From positions 1-64,000 of the forward strand of contig JAFIFP010000002.1 in assembly GCA_020831965.1 (NCBI GenBank): a stretch of DNA of 64,000 nucleotides, in the 5' to 3' direction. Every line of letters begins with the position of its first letter. Position 1 is the stretch's first letter. This stretch comes from Idiomarina sp. Lineage in GTDB: Bacteria > Pseudomonadota > Gammaproteobacteria > Enterobacterales > Alteromonadaceae. Made by a program: the position numbers and the translations under genes. The notes below the pieces were generated by a model that had not been told where the DNA came from, searched no databases, and worked only from the letters and a program-made list of their open reading frames with translations. Positions 51,565-63,972 of the stretch are shown here, piece by piece.

Positions 51565-52038
51565 CTACCCTTTCGTCCGCGTAATTTTGTGAATCGAACG
51601 TGTCAGCCGAGCGTATAAATAGCCTCCGGCAATACCACATGAAATCATTAGCAGAGTGCCGAACCAGCCGCGTGTAGCGGCGATTAAGGTCGGCATCGGC
51701 GCAACATTATTGATGAGTTGAAACATTGTCCAGAGTCCGACGCCGCCCGCGACCATACACCAAGCAGTAAATTGCCGTTTTTGAAAGTGACTAATGCCAT
51801 GAGCGATGGGAATTGCGACGACAAAGGTCAGCACCATGAGGGCTATAAGAAGTGGTGCAAAATTAAAGAGGTCATGCCAAGTTGTCGCAAAGCGTTCGCT
51901 AAGACTGATAGGTGGGCCAATAGTTGCAATGGCATGCAAGTTTAGCTGCGTTTGAACCAAGGTGCCTAGTAGGCTGGCGCCCAGAACCGCTAAGACGAAT
52001 GCGGATACTCGAACCCTAAATCGCTTTAGTTTACCCAT
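51565..52038 (-). CDS. Four-helix membrane protein, unknown
   Basis: 157 residues with a basic N terminus and four predicted helices (about 10-30, 55-78, 90-112, 122-143), and a basic C-terminal tail (RLTRSIHKITRTKG). I do not recognise a family. It is three bases upstream of the sugar dehydrogenase gene on the same strand, so it is the first gene of that operon and could be a membrane partner; that is only inference. Confidence 0.65.
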   Translation of the reverse strand: MGKLKRFRVRVSAFVLAVLGASLLGTLVQTQLNLHAIATIGPPISLSERFATTWHDLFNFAPLLIALMVLTFVVAIPIAHGISHFQKRQFTAWCMVAGGVGLWTMFQLINNVAPMPTLIAATRGWFGTLLMISCGIAGGYLYARLTRSIHKITRTKG

Positions 52039-52066
52039 GCGCGTGTCTCCAGGCGGTTAAATTCTA

Positions 52067-52083
52067 TTAAGTGACTAACTTAA
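52067..52083. promoter_or_regulatory. Inverted repeat upstream of fadH
   Basis: TTAAGT-GACTA-ACTTAA is a perfect 6-bp inverted repeat between divergent fadH and the membrane-protein operon. It has the size of a dimeric repressor operator, but the regulator is unknown. Confidence 0.4.
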
Positions 52084-52195
52084 CGGAGATTACGGATTGT
52101 CGCTAGTGGTTCGGATCACATTGATAGGTGGAGACTTGCCGAACAAGTGGAGAGCGGATAAAGTGGAGTGTAAGTGGTTAGACCAGAAGAGATAA

Positions 52196-54229
<2,034 letters not shown>

Positions 54230-54280
54230 AAGATAAAACGCTCGAACACATAGCTCGAACATTAACCAAGGAGACTTGCA

Positions 54281-55585
54281 GTGAGTGACACACAAGCCCC
54301 GGAAGTATTGAAAGACGCTCGTGGTCGATTAGAAAAGATTTATGAAAAATTAGACGTGTCGGACGATGCTCGTCAACGCCTTGCGCATCCGCAACGCTTG
54401 ATTGAAGTGGCCATTCCGGTGCGAATGGATGATGGTTCGCTACAAGTATTTCAGGGTTGGCGTGTTCAATACGACTTAACTCGTGGCCCAGGCAAGGGAG
54501 GTATCCGGTTTCATCCCGATGTTTCCGCGGCTGAGGTTACGGCTTTGAGTTTCTGGATGGCAATTAAGTGTGCCGTTGTTGACCTACCTTATGGTGGCGC
54601 CAAAGGGGGCGTCTGCGTTGACCCGAAGAAGCTGTCAAGAATGGAACTCGAACGCCTGTCTCGCGGTTACATTCGTGCCATCTATGATGTGATTGGTCCA
54701 GATCTTGATATTCCCGCCCCAGACGTCAATACCAATGCCACCATTATGGGCTGGATGGCGGATGAATATTCGAATATTTCACGGCGGCAGGAGCCTGCTG
54801 TGATTACCGGTAAACCACTGGGGTTAGGTGGCTCAGAAGGTCGGGTGGCTGCGACAGGTGATGGCGCCCTTGAGGTGCTGAGGATTTGGACCGAACGACA
54901 GAAGAAGTCACCCAAAGAACTGACGGTCGCAATTCAGGGGTTTGGTAATGCTGGCTACTATTTTGCCTGTGCAGCTCAATCTCTTGGGTTCAAAATTGTC
55001 GCACTGTCTGACTCGCAAGGTGCTGTGTACTCGGAAAAAGGACTCGACGTTCACGCCATTTGGCGACACAAGAATAAGACACGAAAACTAAAAGGTATCC
55101 TGTATTCTGAATCTTCGGTTGATGAAGAAAAAGATGTCGATCATATTTCCAATAAAGAGTTGCTGGCGCTTGATGTTGATGTGTTGGCGCTTGCTGCACT
55201 CGAAAATCAAATTACCGAAGATAACGCCGAACAGGTTCAGGCGGGCTTGCTGCTCGAAATTGCCAACGGACCCGTCACCAGCCAAGCGGATAAGATCCTT
55301 GCAGACAAGAAGATTCCCGTGCTTCCTGATGTACTCGTAAATACTGGGGGCGTCATCGTAAGCTACTTCGAATGGATCCAGAACAGTACTGGCGATTATT
55401 GGTCGGCCGAGCGCGTCTCAGAGCGAATGAAAGCGGTGATCGCGAAGGAGTCGGAGACCTGTTTTGATCTCGCCGATGATGAACAGGTGGACCTGCGTAC
55501 CGCAGCATATATGCAGGGGTTAAAGCGTATCACCAAGGCGATGGATGATCGCGGTACTCAGGGTTACTTTAATGGCGATAGCTAG
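54281..55585 (+). CDS. Glutamate dehydrogenase-family enzyme (Glu/Leu/Phe/Val dehydrogenase)
   Basis: 434 residues. The catalytic region [14 protein letters not shown] and [20 protein letters not shown]-like stretch ([16 protein letters not shown]) are those of hexameric NAD(P)-glutamate dehydrogenases; [19 protein letters not shown] and the NAD motif [12 protein letters not shown] follow. Interconverts glutamate with 2-oxoglutarate and ammonium, most likely NAD-linked by similarity to the GudB/RocG group; leucine dehydrogenases are shorter. Its stop overlaps that of the cry-DASH gene convergently by four bases. Confidence 0.9.
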   Translation: MSDTQAPEVLKDARGRLEKIYEKLDVSDDARQRLAHPQRLIEVAIPVRMDDGSLQVFQGWRVQYDLTRGPGKGGIRFHPDVSAAEVTALSFWMAIKCAVVDLPYGGAKGGVCVDPKKLSRMELERLSRGYIRAIYDVIGPDLDIPAPDVNTNATIMGWMADEYSNISRRQEPAVITGKPLGLGGSEGRVAATGDGALEVLRIWTERQKKSPKELTVAIQGFGNAGYYFACAAQSLGFKIVALSDSQGAVYSEKGLDVHAIWRHKNKTRKLKGILYSESSVDEEKDVDHISNKELLALDVDVLALAALENQITEDNAEQVQAGLLLEIANGPVTSQADKILADKKIPVLPDVLVNTGGVIVSYFEWIQNSTGDYWSAERVSERMKAVIAKESETCFDLADDEQVDLRTAAYMQGLKRITKAMDDRGTQGYFNGDS

Positions 55586-56856
55586 TTGCTCTTGAGCCAA
55601 TGATTCGTGTAACGGTCCTCGGGGTCGTACATATGGGCCTGTTTCTCTAAGTTGAACCAACTGCCGCCGCGAGGATTCGCGGCCAATCCCGCAATATACT
55701 GCCAGTTTCCGTAATTTGCGGCAGGGTCATAATCGATCAGGTGTGATTCAAACCAAGCTGCGCCGAGGCGCCAGTCGAGTGCTAAGTCGTGAATCAGGGC
55801 AGACGCCGTATTTTGTCGGCCCCGATTGCTCATATAGCCAGTGGCCAGGAGTTCGCGCATGTTTGCATCGACGAAGCGCTGGCCAAGTGCGCCTTGGCTC
55901 CATTGCGCAAAGCTGGCATGGCGGCGGGTAACTTCAGCTACTTTAGCGTCGCCCAGAAATAGCTCGGAACCCCGTTGCATTGCAAGATGTTGAAAGAACT
56001 CTCGCCACAGAACTTCAATTTTTAACCAATGGGTTGATGGGTTTTCCCCAGCCTCAGCCTCATGAGCATTGACCTGGCTAATCACCTCTTCTGGTGTAAG
56101 ACAGCCGAGATTCAACCAAGGCGAGAGTTTGCTGGAGAAGTCAGCACCAAGCAGTTCATTGCGCGTATCCTTGTAGTGCCGGATTGGGCCTGAATAAGAC
56201 ACATATTGCTTTAGGCGCTGTAAACCTGCTGCGCGCCCACCCTGAAATTTCATGACTGCACGCTGCTGGTCGCCGTCGGCGGTGGCAACCGGTGACACCG
56301 ATATGCTGTCATAATTGTTCGCTACAGAATGAAAACTCGAGGGCGAGGAACTGGGCTGCAAATGGAAATCGTGAAGTTGCTGCTCGAAGTGACGACGAAA
56401 CTGACTGAATGATGTGAGCGGCTTACCCATTGCTGCAGTGACCTGAGTATTCTGAAACAGGCTATAGTCCTGATGCAGGCGCAGGGTGATTTGTTGGCTC
56501 GCGAGCGCGTGTTCGACACGTTGTTCTTGTTGCTGCTCTTCCCACGCAAATAGAGCTTGGCTTTCCACCTGAGTGCAGCCGAGTGTTTGAGCAAGCTCTG
56601 GCAGAACATGGTCTGGTTCGCCAACGAGTACTATCAGTCGTCCGCCTCGAGCCTCCAGCGCCTCGTTCAGTTCACAAAGGCTTTGCCAAAGAAAACTGGA
56701 GCGAATCGCTGACATTCGGGGTATTCCGAGCCATTGGCCGGTGTACTGCTTGTCGTAGCAGAACACAAAATATTGTTCCGATGTTTCGCAAGCGCTCAGA
56801 ATGGCGGGATTGTTGTCGAGACGTAGGTTTCTGCGAAGCCAAACAAGTGCGCTCAT
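55582..56856 (-). CDS. DASH-family cryptochrome / photolyase
   Basis: 424 residues. N-terminal antenna domain beginning [18 protein letters not shown], then the FAD-binding domain with [26 protein letters not shown], and [18 protein letters not shown] followed by [27 protein letters not shown]. These motifs are specific to Cry-DASH, which repairs pyrimidine dimers mainly in single-stranded DNA. I start at ATG 56856, which overlaps the upstream stop by one base (TAATG); the longer frame would run into the upstream gene. Last gene of a three-gene operon. Confidence 0.92.
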   Translation of the reverse strand: MSALVWLRRNLRLDNNPAILSACETSEQYFVFCYDKQYTGQWLGIPRMSAIRSSFLWQSLCELNEALEARGGRLIVLVGEPDHVLPELAQTLGCTQVESQALFAWEEQQQEQRVEHALASQQITLRLHQDYSLFQNTQVTAAMGKPLTSFSQFRRHFEQQLHDFHLQPSSSPSSFHSVANNYDSISVSPVATADGDQQRAVMKFQGGRAAGLQRLKQYVSYSGPIRHYKDTRNELLGADFSSKLSPWLNLGCLTPEEVISQVNAHEAEAGENPSTHWLKIEVLWREFFQHLAMQRGSELFLGDAKVAEVTRRHASFAQWSQGALGQRFVDANMRELLATGYMSNRGRQNTASALIHDLALDWRLGAAWFESHLIDYDPAANYGNWQYIAGLAANPRGGSWFNLEKQAHMYDPEDRYTNHWLKSN

Positions 56857-58406
56857 TAGAGTTCTTCCAAGTGAATAAGGTAATCTTCTGCACGCTTTAA
56901 AACGGCTTGTCGGTCCTCGTCTTTGCGCTTGTCCCACTGGCGATACATCATCCCCATACGAGGATTGTTATCAAACGTAGCTCTGTGTCGGTCGAGGAAA
57001 TGCCAGTAAAGCACATTAAAAGGGCAGGCATTGTCGCCAGACTTATCCTTCACATCGTAGTGACAATCACCGCAATAATGCCCCATTTTCTGCAAATAAT
57101 TACCGCCGGACACGTAGGGCTTACTTGCTAGGATCCCACCATCGGCGAATTGGCTCATTCCCCGTGTATTCGGCAGCTCGACCCATTCGATCGCATCAAT
57201 GTAGATGCCGAGGTACCAGGCATCGACTTCATCGGGATGAATGCCTGCAAGTAAGGCGAAATTGCCGGTCACCATGAGGCGTTGGATATGATGGGCGTAG
57301 GCATACTCTAGTGATTGCTGAATACTATGTGCCATACAGGCCATCTTCGTTTCGCCATTCCAGTAGAAGGCAGGTAACTTACGCTTGTGCTGGAGTTGAT
57401 TGGTGCTTTGATAGTCTGGCATATGGTGCCAATAAATCAGCCGGACATACTCGCGCCAACCAATAATCTGGCGGATAAAACCTTCGATCTGCGCCAAACT
57501 AATCCGTTCTGAATTCTCATTGAACGCTGCTAAACATTTTTCTACCACTTCCTTGGGCGAGATCATCTTGGTGTTCAGGCTAAAGGATAAGCGGGAATGA
57601 AACAGGGACCAGCTTCGCGTGCTAAGTGCGTCTTGGTACTGACCAAACTCCGGTAGTAAGTGGGCTACAAAGTAGTCCAATAGTTTCCGTGATTGACTGC
57701 GATTAATTGGCCAGCCAATGTGATCACCTTGCAGGCTCCCCATGGTTTCGAGGGTCGCAAGCAATGGTTTTAGTTCTGAAATGTCGTTGCTGAACTCCAG
57801 CGGTGGGGGAACTTCAACCTTATTGGGCAGTTTGTTGCGGTTCTCGCCATCATAGTTCCACTTACCGCCCAACGGCTTATTGTCCTCCATCAAGTATCCG
57901 GTCGCAGCTCGGATTTGCCGATAGAAGCGTTCCATCAGTAGATTATTGGTATTCTGAAAGTACTGGGTTAAGTCGGCGCGCTCGGTGAGAAAATGCTCAC
58001 TACTGACCATGCTGGTACTGATCCAGTCGATTTGTTTTAGTTGCTGATCAAGTCGAAATTCGTCGGGCTCTTGATAGCAAAGCTGAGTGGCATCGGTGTG
58101 TTGGGCAATGCGTCTAAGGTTAGCGAGCAAGTCTTGTTGGTTATCGGCGTTATCTAAAGTGAAATAAAGAACCGCATGTTTCGTTGATAGAGCCTCTGAG
58201 AAAGCCCGCATTGCGGCGAAAAAAGCAGCTACTTTTTGAATATGATGGCGCACGTAATCAGTTTCTTGACGCATTTCCATTAACACGTAAAGCACATCAT
58301 CGCGCTGTTCACGGTACCAAGAATGACTGGCATTCAGTTGGTCTCCCAGAATAAGCCGCACTTCCCGGTAGCGAGAGACAGTGGATAGACCATTATATAG
58401 GGGCAC
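56856..58406 (-). CDS. Iron-sulfur bacterial cryptochrome/(6-4) photolyase (PhrB-like)
   Basis: 516 residues. The N terminus reads VRLILGDQLNASHSW and the C-terminal half carries the cofactor region. Four cysteines, 357, 445, 448 and 461, have exactly the spacings (88, 3, 13) of the [4Fe-4S] ligands of Agrobacterium PhrB. This FeS-BCP group repairs (6-4) photoproducts using FAD and a lumazine-type antenna. The GTG start at 58406 lies two bases after the flavin reductase stop; GTG 58361 is an alternative. It precedes cry-DASH with a one-base overlap. Confidence 0.93.
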   Translation of the reverse strand: MPLYNGLSTVSRYREVRLILGDQLNASHSWYREQRDDVLYVLMEMRQETDYVRHHIQKVAAFFAAMRAFSEALSTKHAVLYFTLDNADNQQDLLANLRRIAQHTDATQLCYQEPDEFRLDQQLKQIDWISTSMVSSEHFLTERADLTQYFQNTNNLLMERFYRQIRAATGYLMEDNKPLGGKWNYDGENRNKLPNKVEVPPPLEFSNDISELKPLLATLETMGSLQGDHIGWPINRSQSRKLLDYFVAHLLPEFGQYQDALSTRSWSLFHSRLSFSLNTKMISPKEVVEKCLAAFNENSERISLAQIEGFIRQIIGWREYVRLIYWHHMPDYQSTNQLQHKRKLPAFYWNGETKMACMAHSIQQSLEYAYAHHIQRLMVTGNFALLAGIHPDEVDAWYLGIYIDAIEWVELPNTRGMSQFADGGILASKPYVSGGNYLQKMGHYCGDCHYDVKDKSGDNACPFNVLYWHFLDRHRATFDNNPRMGMMYRQWDKRKDEDRQAVLKRAEDYLIHLEEL

Positions 58407-58408
58407 CG

Positions 58409-59107
58409 CTAGTTACCTGTGCGAGTGTAAGGCCGCAAATCGACGGCAGGCTCGATATCTCCGGCTCCGTGCTCAGGGATCATGGCAGGTTCCGAATCAG
58501 GTTCTGCATAGCTTAATCGAGCGTGCTTTTGTGTCTGGTGGTACCCATCTAATCCAGACACTGCGACCAGTCCGAGAGCCTCAATATCCAAGTAGCCGTC
58601 TGGCAGGAGTGCATCACCTCGAATATGCAGCCAGTCAATTTCACCGATTACGAACTCGGTGCCATTGTGTCGAATCGGTAGAATATCAACGAGCTTCAAC
58701 CCCATTGAAAGTGGCGATTCTGCGACGGCTGGTGCGGCAAACTCGTCGGTCCAATGAGGTGTTAAGCCCACAGCTGAAAACTCGGAAGTATCAGCCGGAT
58801 AACTTGCAGCTGTTTGGTGTGCCTGAGTAAATATCTTGTCGGTGACTGCGTTCACGGTCCAGACTTGGGTTTCGCGGATATTATTGAGTGTATCTCTGCG
58901 CACTGTGGCAGGTCGCATGACCATGCCTAATAGTGGTGGTGAAGCGCCGAGATGAACGACTGAACTCACAATAGCGACATTGGGTTCATGGCGTGAGTTG
59001 GCCGTACCAATCAAGTTTGCACTCTTAAAGCCCGATAAGCTATTGACCAGTCGGGCGCGATAGCGACTCGGGAGGTTATTTAGGTCGTTTTGGGTGAACC
59101 AATACAT
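58409..59107 (-). CDS. Flavin reductase-family (FMN-binding split barrel) protein
   Basis: 232 residues. The flavin reductase-like fold is indicated by SANLIGTANSRHEPNVAIVSS and LLGMVMRPATVRRDTLNNIRE. I use ATG 59107 because relatives start with MYxxT; an in-frame TTG at 59122 would add five residues. Members bind FMN or FAD and either reduce flavin or act as flavin-dependent oxidoreductases. It is the first gene of an operon with two photolyase/cryptochromes, so supplying or handling flavin for them is a plausible inference. Confidence 0.8.
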   Translation of the reverse strand: MYWFTQNDLNNLPSRYRARLVNSLSGFKSANLIGTANSRHEPNVAIVSSVVHLGASPPLLGMVMRPATVRRDTLNNIRETQVWTVNAVTDKIFTQAHQTAASYPADTSEFSAVGLTPHWTDEFAAPAVAESPLSMGLKLVDILPIRHNGTEFVIGEIDWLHIRGDALLPDGYLDIEALGLVAVSGLDGYHQTQKHARLSYAEPDSEPAMIPEHGAGDIEPAVDLRPYTRTGN

Positions 59108-59230
59108 GGCATTAGTACTCAAGAATTTACATTACCCTAAGTACAGAATTTCCCACACTTCAGTTCACTTTCAGGTTTAGTTTTTTGGTGGGGCGCCGAT
59201 AGGAATATAGAGATAAATTTAGGAGTGGTT

Positions 59231-59830
59231 ATGAAGCAACGAATCGGTTGGCTTATCATTCTCAGCGCCCTCTGCGTGAGCCATGCGCATGCAAATGAGG
59301 AACGAACCTACTGGGGTAGTCCTGCGTTGGGTGAGCCGAACGCATGGCAGTCACATCGGATGGCAGTCGAAGATTATGCGCAAAGTCTGGCTCTCGAGTT
59401 GGTGAGTCAACTGCGCTCTCAGGTGCTCAAGGGGCAAGTTGCGGTGACTGTACCGACCCAGCTGCATGGCGATGTGATGGAACGCCGTTGGTTTGGTGAG
59501 CAGTATGCGCAAGCGCTGCAGCAACAGCTGGTACGGCACCAACTACCCGTGGTTGATCTGAAGCTTAGTCAGCGTATTCGTATCACGCGCTTTGGTGAAG
59601 TGGCTCTAAGTCGCAATGCGCGCGAACTTCGTCAGGAGGGCGTGCAGTATGTCGTGGTAGGTCAATGGATAGCACGAGACTATGGGTTGCAGTTGAACAT
59701 GCGGTTAGTGCGCGCTAGTGATCAGCAAATTCTCGCGAGTGCGAGTCAGATTATTCCGGAAGCGATTTTTTCCCGTTCCTTTCCGACCGCTCTGATTTGG
59801 AACGTCGACAACGCTCAGAGCAGTATTTAA
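59231..59830 (+). CDS. FlgO-domain-like periplasmic/outer-membrane protein
   Basis: 199 residues with a signal peptide ending at about HAHA (residue 22). The remaining domain, with YAQSLALELVSQLRSQVLKGQVAV, LQQEG-like LRQEGVQYVVVGQWIARDYG and LNMRLVRASDQQILASASQIIP, resembles the FlgO fold found in outer-membrane flagellar proteins of Vibrio. It lacks a lipobox. ATG 59231 is chosen with AGGAG five bases upstream; GTG 59225 overlaps that site. Isolated between photolyase genes; its role is unclear. Confidence 0.6.
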   Translation: MKQRIGWLIILSALCVSHAHANEERTYWGSPALGEPNAWQSHRMAVEDYAQSLALELVSQLRSQVLKGQVAVTVPTQLHGDVMERRWFGEQYAQALQQQLVRHQLPVVDLKLSQRIRITRFGEVALSRNARELRQEGVQYVVVGQWIARDYGLQLNMRLVRASDQQILASASQIIPEAIFSRSFPTALIWNVDNAQSSI

Positions 59831-59843
59831 CCTCATCCCAGTC

Positions 59844-59879
59844 GCGCGCCCATTTTTTTCGCCAACTAAAAGGGCGCGC
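59844..59879. terminator. GC-rich hairpin between the FlgO-like gene and a photolyase
   Basis: GCGCGCCC (59844-59851) and GGGCGCGC (59872-59879) form a perfect 8-bp stem with a 20-base loop; T-rich sequence (AAATTTTTT) follows about 10 bases on. It is a possible terminator for the convergent genes on each side. Confidence 0.45.
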
Positions 59880-59920
59880 ACAAATAACGCAAATTTTTTC
59901 AGGTAAATCCCCTTTCTTCC

Positions 59921-61363
59921 TCATAAGTTCGGTCCCACGCGTTCGACGTGTCTTTCAAGAATATCGTGCTTGTAGGCTTTCACTTCTGCAGATGCTTTCC
60001 ACGACCACAAATGATCACGAGCGCGACGCCCTGACTCAGCGAGGTCAACAATGGGGGTAGGGTAATCGCGCCCAATGACGCATTCATACTCGATTTGGTA
60101 AATCGGCGGGGTTAGCCAAGGCTCGTGGATATACTCAGCAGGGTAATGCTTGAGCTCAGGAACCCAGGTGCGAATAAAGCTACCATCTGGATCATGTTCT
60201 TGAGACTGCTTTACGGGGTTATACATGCGTATGGTATTCATGCTGGTCACCCCAGCTTGCATTTGCAGCTGGGGATAATGAATGCCGGGTTCGAAATCGA
60301 GAAACAGTCGGCCAAGATGCTTCGCGCCATAACGCCAGTCAAGCCACAGGTGATGAGTCAGCATGCTCACGAGCATGGCGCGCATGCGAAAATTGATGTA
60401 ACCAGTTTTTTGCAAGCAACGCATGCAGGCGTCGACTAACGGAAAACCAGTTTTACCGCGCATCCATGCACTTAAGTGATCGAGTTCACCATCTCGGTGT
60501 AGCTGAAGATAAGCAGGATTCAATGGGCGGTATTCAAGAAATGAGTCCATTTCGAATTTTTGAATGAAATGGCAATGCCAGCGAAGTCTTGAGGCCATCG
60601 CCTGCATCGGTTTCTTCCAACCGGACTCTCGCTGCTTGGCTTTTACGGCCTGGTAGACCTGCTTGACGCTCAAGTTACCAAACGCTAAATAAGGCGAAAG
60701 ACGAGAACACGACACTCGACTTGGCCCCGGCTTAGAGATATGGAAATGGTAGTTTTTACCGCGTTCATTGAGAAAGCCGCGCAACCATTTGTGTGCGGAA
60801 AGCTCGCCGCCATGTTGGTATGATGAAATCGGCGCCTGCCAGGCTGGCGCAGGCGCGAATGGCAAACTGAGATCGGCGCTAACGAAACTCTCAAACATGG
60901 GCTCTGCCTGTGGGCCATGCATGTATTGATACCAAAGTTTTCGCCAGCCTTGTCGGTTCGACAAGCCGCGGATTACACCATTGTTTTGATATTCATGCCA
61001 AGTCACGTTCTGCGCTTTGCACCAGCGTGCAACCGCTTTGTCTCGTGCAAAGGTGAGCGCGATACCGGTTTCTTGGTAGCTGTGAATTTGACGAATGCCA
61101 TGCTCATGGTGCAGCTGCTGAAGTATCTCAATGGCTTCACCAGCAACCACTTGAATTTGAGCGGTGGCTGGCAGCTGCCGATTAAGTTGCTCGATGCTTT
61201 GCCACCAGAAGCGCCAATGATGTTCACCATAGCGAGGGTCTGCAGCGAGCGAGGGTTCATAGATTGCGAGCAATAAAGTTGGGTGCCCCGTTCGGCACAG
61301 ATGGGCGAAAGGCTCATGATCATAGAGTCTTAAGTCGCGTTTAAACCACAAAACATCAATCAT
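59921..61363 (-). CDS. Photolyase/cryptochrome-family protein, subclass unresolved
   Basis: 480 residues. Photolyase N terminus ([16 protein letters not shown]) and FAD-binding C-terminal half with [71 protein letters not shown]-like segments and [19 protein letters not shown]. This differs clearly from both neighbours in the locus and is the third member of the superfamily within 6 kb. It may be a CPD photolyase-like enzyme; the subclass is not certain. Its start faces rsuA across 44 bases, so divergent promoters share that gap. Confidence 0.9.
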   Translation of the reverse strand: MIDVLWFKRDLRLYDHEPFAHLCRTGHPTLLLAIYEPSLAADPRYGEHHWRFWWQSIEQLNRQLPATAQIQVVAGEAIEILQQLHHEHGIRQIHSYQETGIALTFARDKAVARWCKAQNVTWHEYQNNGVIRGLSNRQGWRKLWYQYMHGPQAEPMFESFVSADLSLPFAPAPAWQAPISSYQHGGELSAHKWLRGFLNERGKNYHFHISKPGPSRVSCSRLSPYLAFGNLSVKQVYQAVKAKQRESGWKKPMQAMASRLRWHCHFIQKFEMDSFLEYRPLNPAYLQLHRDGELDHLSAWMRGKTGFPLVDACMRCLQKTGYINFRMRAMLVSMLTHHLWLDWRYGAKHLGRLFLDFEPGIHYPQLQMQAGVTSMNTIRMYNPVKQSQEHDPDGSFIRTWVPELKHYPAEYIHEPWLTPPIYQIEYECVIGRDYPTPIVDLAESGRRARDHLWSWKASAEVKAYKHDILERHVERVGPNL

Positions 61364-61407
61364 GGGTTAGAATACGCGTTATTGACTTAAACAGATTCAG
61401 GACAGCT

Positions 61408-62097
61408 ATGCGCTTAGATCGCTTTTTATCAGAAACCACGGGAATGAGTCGCAAAGAAGCGACGAAGACATTGCATCGCAGTGAGGTCACTGTAAATGGT
61501 GACGTCGCGAAGAAAGGCGTGCAGCAAATCAGTGACGATTCCGTCGTTATTTGGAACGGTGTCCAACTTAAGTTGATGGGCCCAACCTACTTAATGATGC
61601 ATAAACCAACGGGTTCGGTGTGCGCCAATGATGACCCTAATCACATGACTATCTTCGCCTATTTAGATATCCCAAATCCGGACAAGTTGCACACGGTAGG
61701 GCGTTTGGACGTAGATACTTCAGGTCTCCTGTTAATCACAAACGATGGACAATGGTCTCATCGAATTACGTCACCGAAGCACAAATGCACTAAGGTTTAC
61801 CGTGCTTGGTTAGCGGATCCAGTTGACGAGGCCGATGTAAAGTTATTCGCCGAAGGTATTCAACTGCGAGGGGAAGCGACCTTGACGGAGCCTGCGAAAT
61901 TAGAAATCGTCGGTGAGAAAGAGGCTTTGGTTTACATTACTGAAGGGCGTTATCATCAAGTGCGTCGGATGTTCGCAGCCTGCGGGAACAAAGTGGAATC
62001 ACTCCATCGTGAACAAGTCGGTGAGCTAGCGCTAGATCCAGATTTAGCGCCCGGTGAGGCCCGAGCGCTGACAGCCGAAGAAGTTGCGCTGTTCTAG
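61408..62097 (+). CDS. rsuA: 16S rRNA pseudouridine(516) synthase RsuA-like
   Basis: 229 residues: an N-terminal S4 domain (MRLDRFLSETTGMSRKEATK), then the synthase domain with catalytic Asp in GRLDVDTSGLLLITNDG and EGRYHQVRRMFAACG. RsuA makes pseudouridine 516 in 16S rRNA. RluB/RluE/RluF paralogues share these motifs, but the length, S4 domain and LMMHKPTGSVCAN favour RsuA. Transcribed divergently from the photolyase gene. Confidence 0.88.
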   Translation: MRLDRFLSETTGMSRKEATKTLHRSEVTVNGDVAKKGVQQISDDSVVIWNGVQLKLMGPTYLMMHKPTGSVCANDDPNHMTIFAYLDIPNPDKLHTVGRLDVDTSGLLLITNDGQWSHRITSPKHKCTKVYRAWLADPVDEADVKLFAEGIQLRGEATLTEPAKLEIVGEKEALVYITEGRYHQVRRMFAACGNKVESLHREQVGELALDPDLAPGEARALTAEEVALF

Positions 62098-62112
62098 GTT
62101 ACTTAATATCTG

Positions 62113-63408
62113 CTAGCTAAAACCAAACATACGGCGATACATATGGCCGGCGTAATCGTCGGTCATTCCTGCAATGTAATCACATAACACCCGGTCTGCC
62201 CCAACTTGTCCTTCGGCTGCATATGCCGCTTCCCAGCGCATCTTGGAGTTGTGTGGAAGTAGACGCGTCGGTTCCGCATGAAACGCACTGAAGAGTTGCA
62301 GGAGCATATTCTGGCTCCGGTAACGTAACTGCTGAATTTCAGGTTTATGGATAACGAACTCAAACACCACAGATTTCAAAGTGTTCAATAGCTGACGTTG
62401 AGCCTCTGGAAGCACTGCGTTGTAGCGAATGAGCGGTTCATCTGCAGCAGGCAATACTTCGGCCACTGTAACTGTTGTCACGAAAACATTTACGAATGCG
62501 CCAATGGCGTTTTTGCGCAGGTGATGCTCAGTTGAGAAAAGCTGTTCACCGAGTTTGGTGACTAAAGTTTGTAACGTCTCGGGAAGAGATGCGATGCGGG
62601 GAGTCATAAACTCGAGCCAATTGAGCTTCGTCATGGTACCCGTGACTACGGCATCTTCTAAGTCATGAACGCCATAAGCGATATCATCTGCGAGCTCCAT
62701 GAGTGATGCATCGAAGGACTTATAGCGAGATTTCTGATAGGGCGACTCTGGCAACGAATCAACCGCTTGGAATAACTCGCGGTCAGTATCAGACAGAGGG
62801 GAAAGTACCCAATCCAGTAGATCTGCGTCAGCGGCGTACAGCGCTTTTGCGGGTTTCCAGGGAGCCAAACTCAGTGGATTGACTGTGGTGTCGATTTGAG
62901 GAAAGTCTGGCATTAAGACCGGATACTTCAGCAGCCCCAGTAGAGTGCGGCGAGTGAGATCCATGCCATGATCCTGATGATAGGACTCTAACCGTCCGAC
63001 AATACGGAATGTCTGGCCATTTCCTTCAAATCCACCAGCTTGCAGCATTTTATAATTCAATGCAGTTTCACCACCATGACCAAAAGGCGGGTGACCAATG
63101 TCATGGGCGAGGCATAATGCCTCCATCAGGTTCTCGTCGGGGAGTAAGCTGCGGGCCAAGTCCGTGCCACTATGAGCGATTTGATTAATTAAGGACGCAC
63201 CAATTTGAGCAGCCTCTAGAGAGTGAGTGAGACGTGTTCGGTAAAAATCATTCTCTCCCACGTTCATGATTTGAGTCTTAGACTGCAAACGTCGAAAGGC
63301 GGCGGAGTGAAGAATTCGAGCGCGGTCACGTTGCCATGGATTGCGTAAGTCCCCCGGGCGAGCTGGTGCTGCATTCGAGCGCCTTTGGGTCCAGTGAGCA
63401 GTCATCAA
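62113..63408 (-). CDS. dGTPase-like HD-domain triphosphohydrolase
   Basis: 431 residues, HD superfamily. Metal ligands are in TRLTHSLEAAQIG and LAHDIGHPPFGHGGE, with the later Asp in DDIAYGVHDLEDAV. It resembles the type 2 deoxyguanosinetriphosphate triphosphohydrolases, shorter than the 505-residue E. coli Dgt. It hydrolyses dGTP or other dNTPs to the nucleoside and triphosphate. Convergent with rsuA at 16 bases. Single gene. Confidence 0.92.
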   Translation of the reverse strand: MMTAHWTQRRSNAAPARPGDLRNPWQRDRARILHSAAFRRLQSKTQIMNVGENDFYRTRLTHSLEAAQIGASLINQIAHSGTDLARSLLPDENLMEALCLAHDIGHPPFGHGGETALNYKMLQAGGFEGNGQTFRIVGRLESYHQDHGMDLTRRTLLGLLKYPVLMPDFPQIDTTVNPLSLAPWKPAKALYAADADLLDWVLSPLSDTDRELFQAVDSLPESPYQKSRYKSFDASLMELADDIAYGVHDLEDAVVTGTMTKLNWLEFMTPRIASLPETLQTLVTKLGEQLFSTEHHLRKNAIGAFVNVFVTTVTVAEVLPAADEPLIRYNAVLPEAQRQLLNTLKSVVFEFVIHKPEIQQLRYRSQNMLLQLFSAFHAEPTRLLPHNSKMRWEAAYAAEGQVGADRVLCDYIAGMTDDYAGHMYRRMFGFS

Positions 63409-63501
63409 ATACTTCCTTGGAGTTGTCGTATAACCTTTATATGGTACGTGCTAATTGTGACAATTTGAATAACTTAGCAGCCGAATGGCAGGGGTAATAA
63501 C

Positions 63502-63972
63502 CTAGGAGTGGTCGATTACTTTTTTCATAATCCAGCGCCGTTCGCCTGGTCCAAGATAGTCAGGGGCATCCTGTTCGAGTTTGAAGCCTAAATTTAAATA
63601 GAGATTCTTTGCAGCTTCATTATCGGGCGCAACGCTGAGCCAACAAACTTTGATCTGTCGAGACCGCAGTGATAAGAGGCTTTGTTCAAGTAAAAGTCGT
63701 GCGATACCTTGTCCGCGGGCGGCGTGGGACGTCAACAGTGACATTAACCATACTGCGTCGTGACTCGCCGCTGGAGCGAATAGTAAGTAACCGAGGAGCG
63801 CTTGGTCGGCTTCGGCAATCCAAATCGCTTGATCCCATTGCTGAACGGCTTGGGCAAAGAAGAACGAGGGGTAGCTGTCTTGTGCATAGGTTGCACGTTC
63901 GAGCTCGGCGAGCGCCGGCGCATCGGCCGGCGTCGCGAGTCGAATTTGTAAATTACTGGCGGATACCTTCAA
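63502..63972 (-). CDS. GNAT-family acetyltransferase, RimI-like
   Basis: 156 residues, one GNAT domain. The acetyl-CoA site is LLTSHAARGQGIARLLLEQS and the C-terminal APDNEAAKNLYLNLGFKLEQ resembles RimI, which acetylates the N terminus of ribosomal protein S18. It could be RimI or another small N-acetyltransferase. The only start visible is TTG 63972, overlapping the last codons of an upstream gene by about 20 bases, so the true start is not fixed; the frame is open to the window edge. Confidence 0.8.
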   Translation of the reverse strand: MKVSASNLQIRLATPADAPALAELERATYAQDSYPSFFFAQAVQQWDQAIWIAEADQALLGYLLFAPAASHDAVWLMSLLTSHAARGQGIARLLLEQSLLSLRSRQIKVCWLSVAPDNEAAKNLYLNLGFKLEQDAPDYLGPGERRWIMKKVIDHS

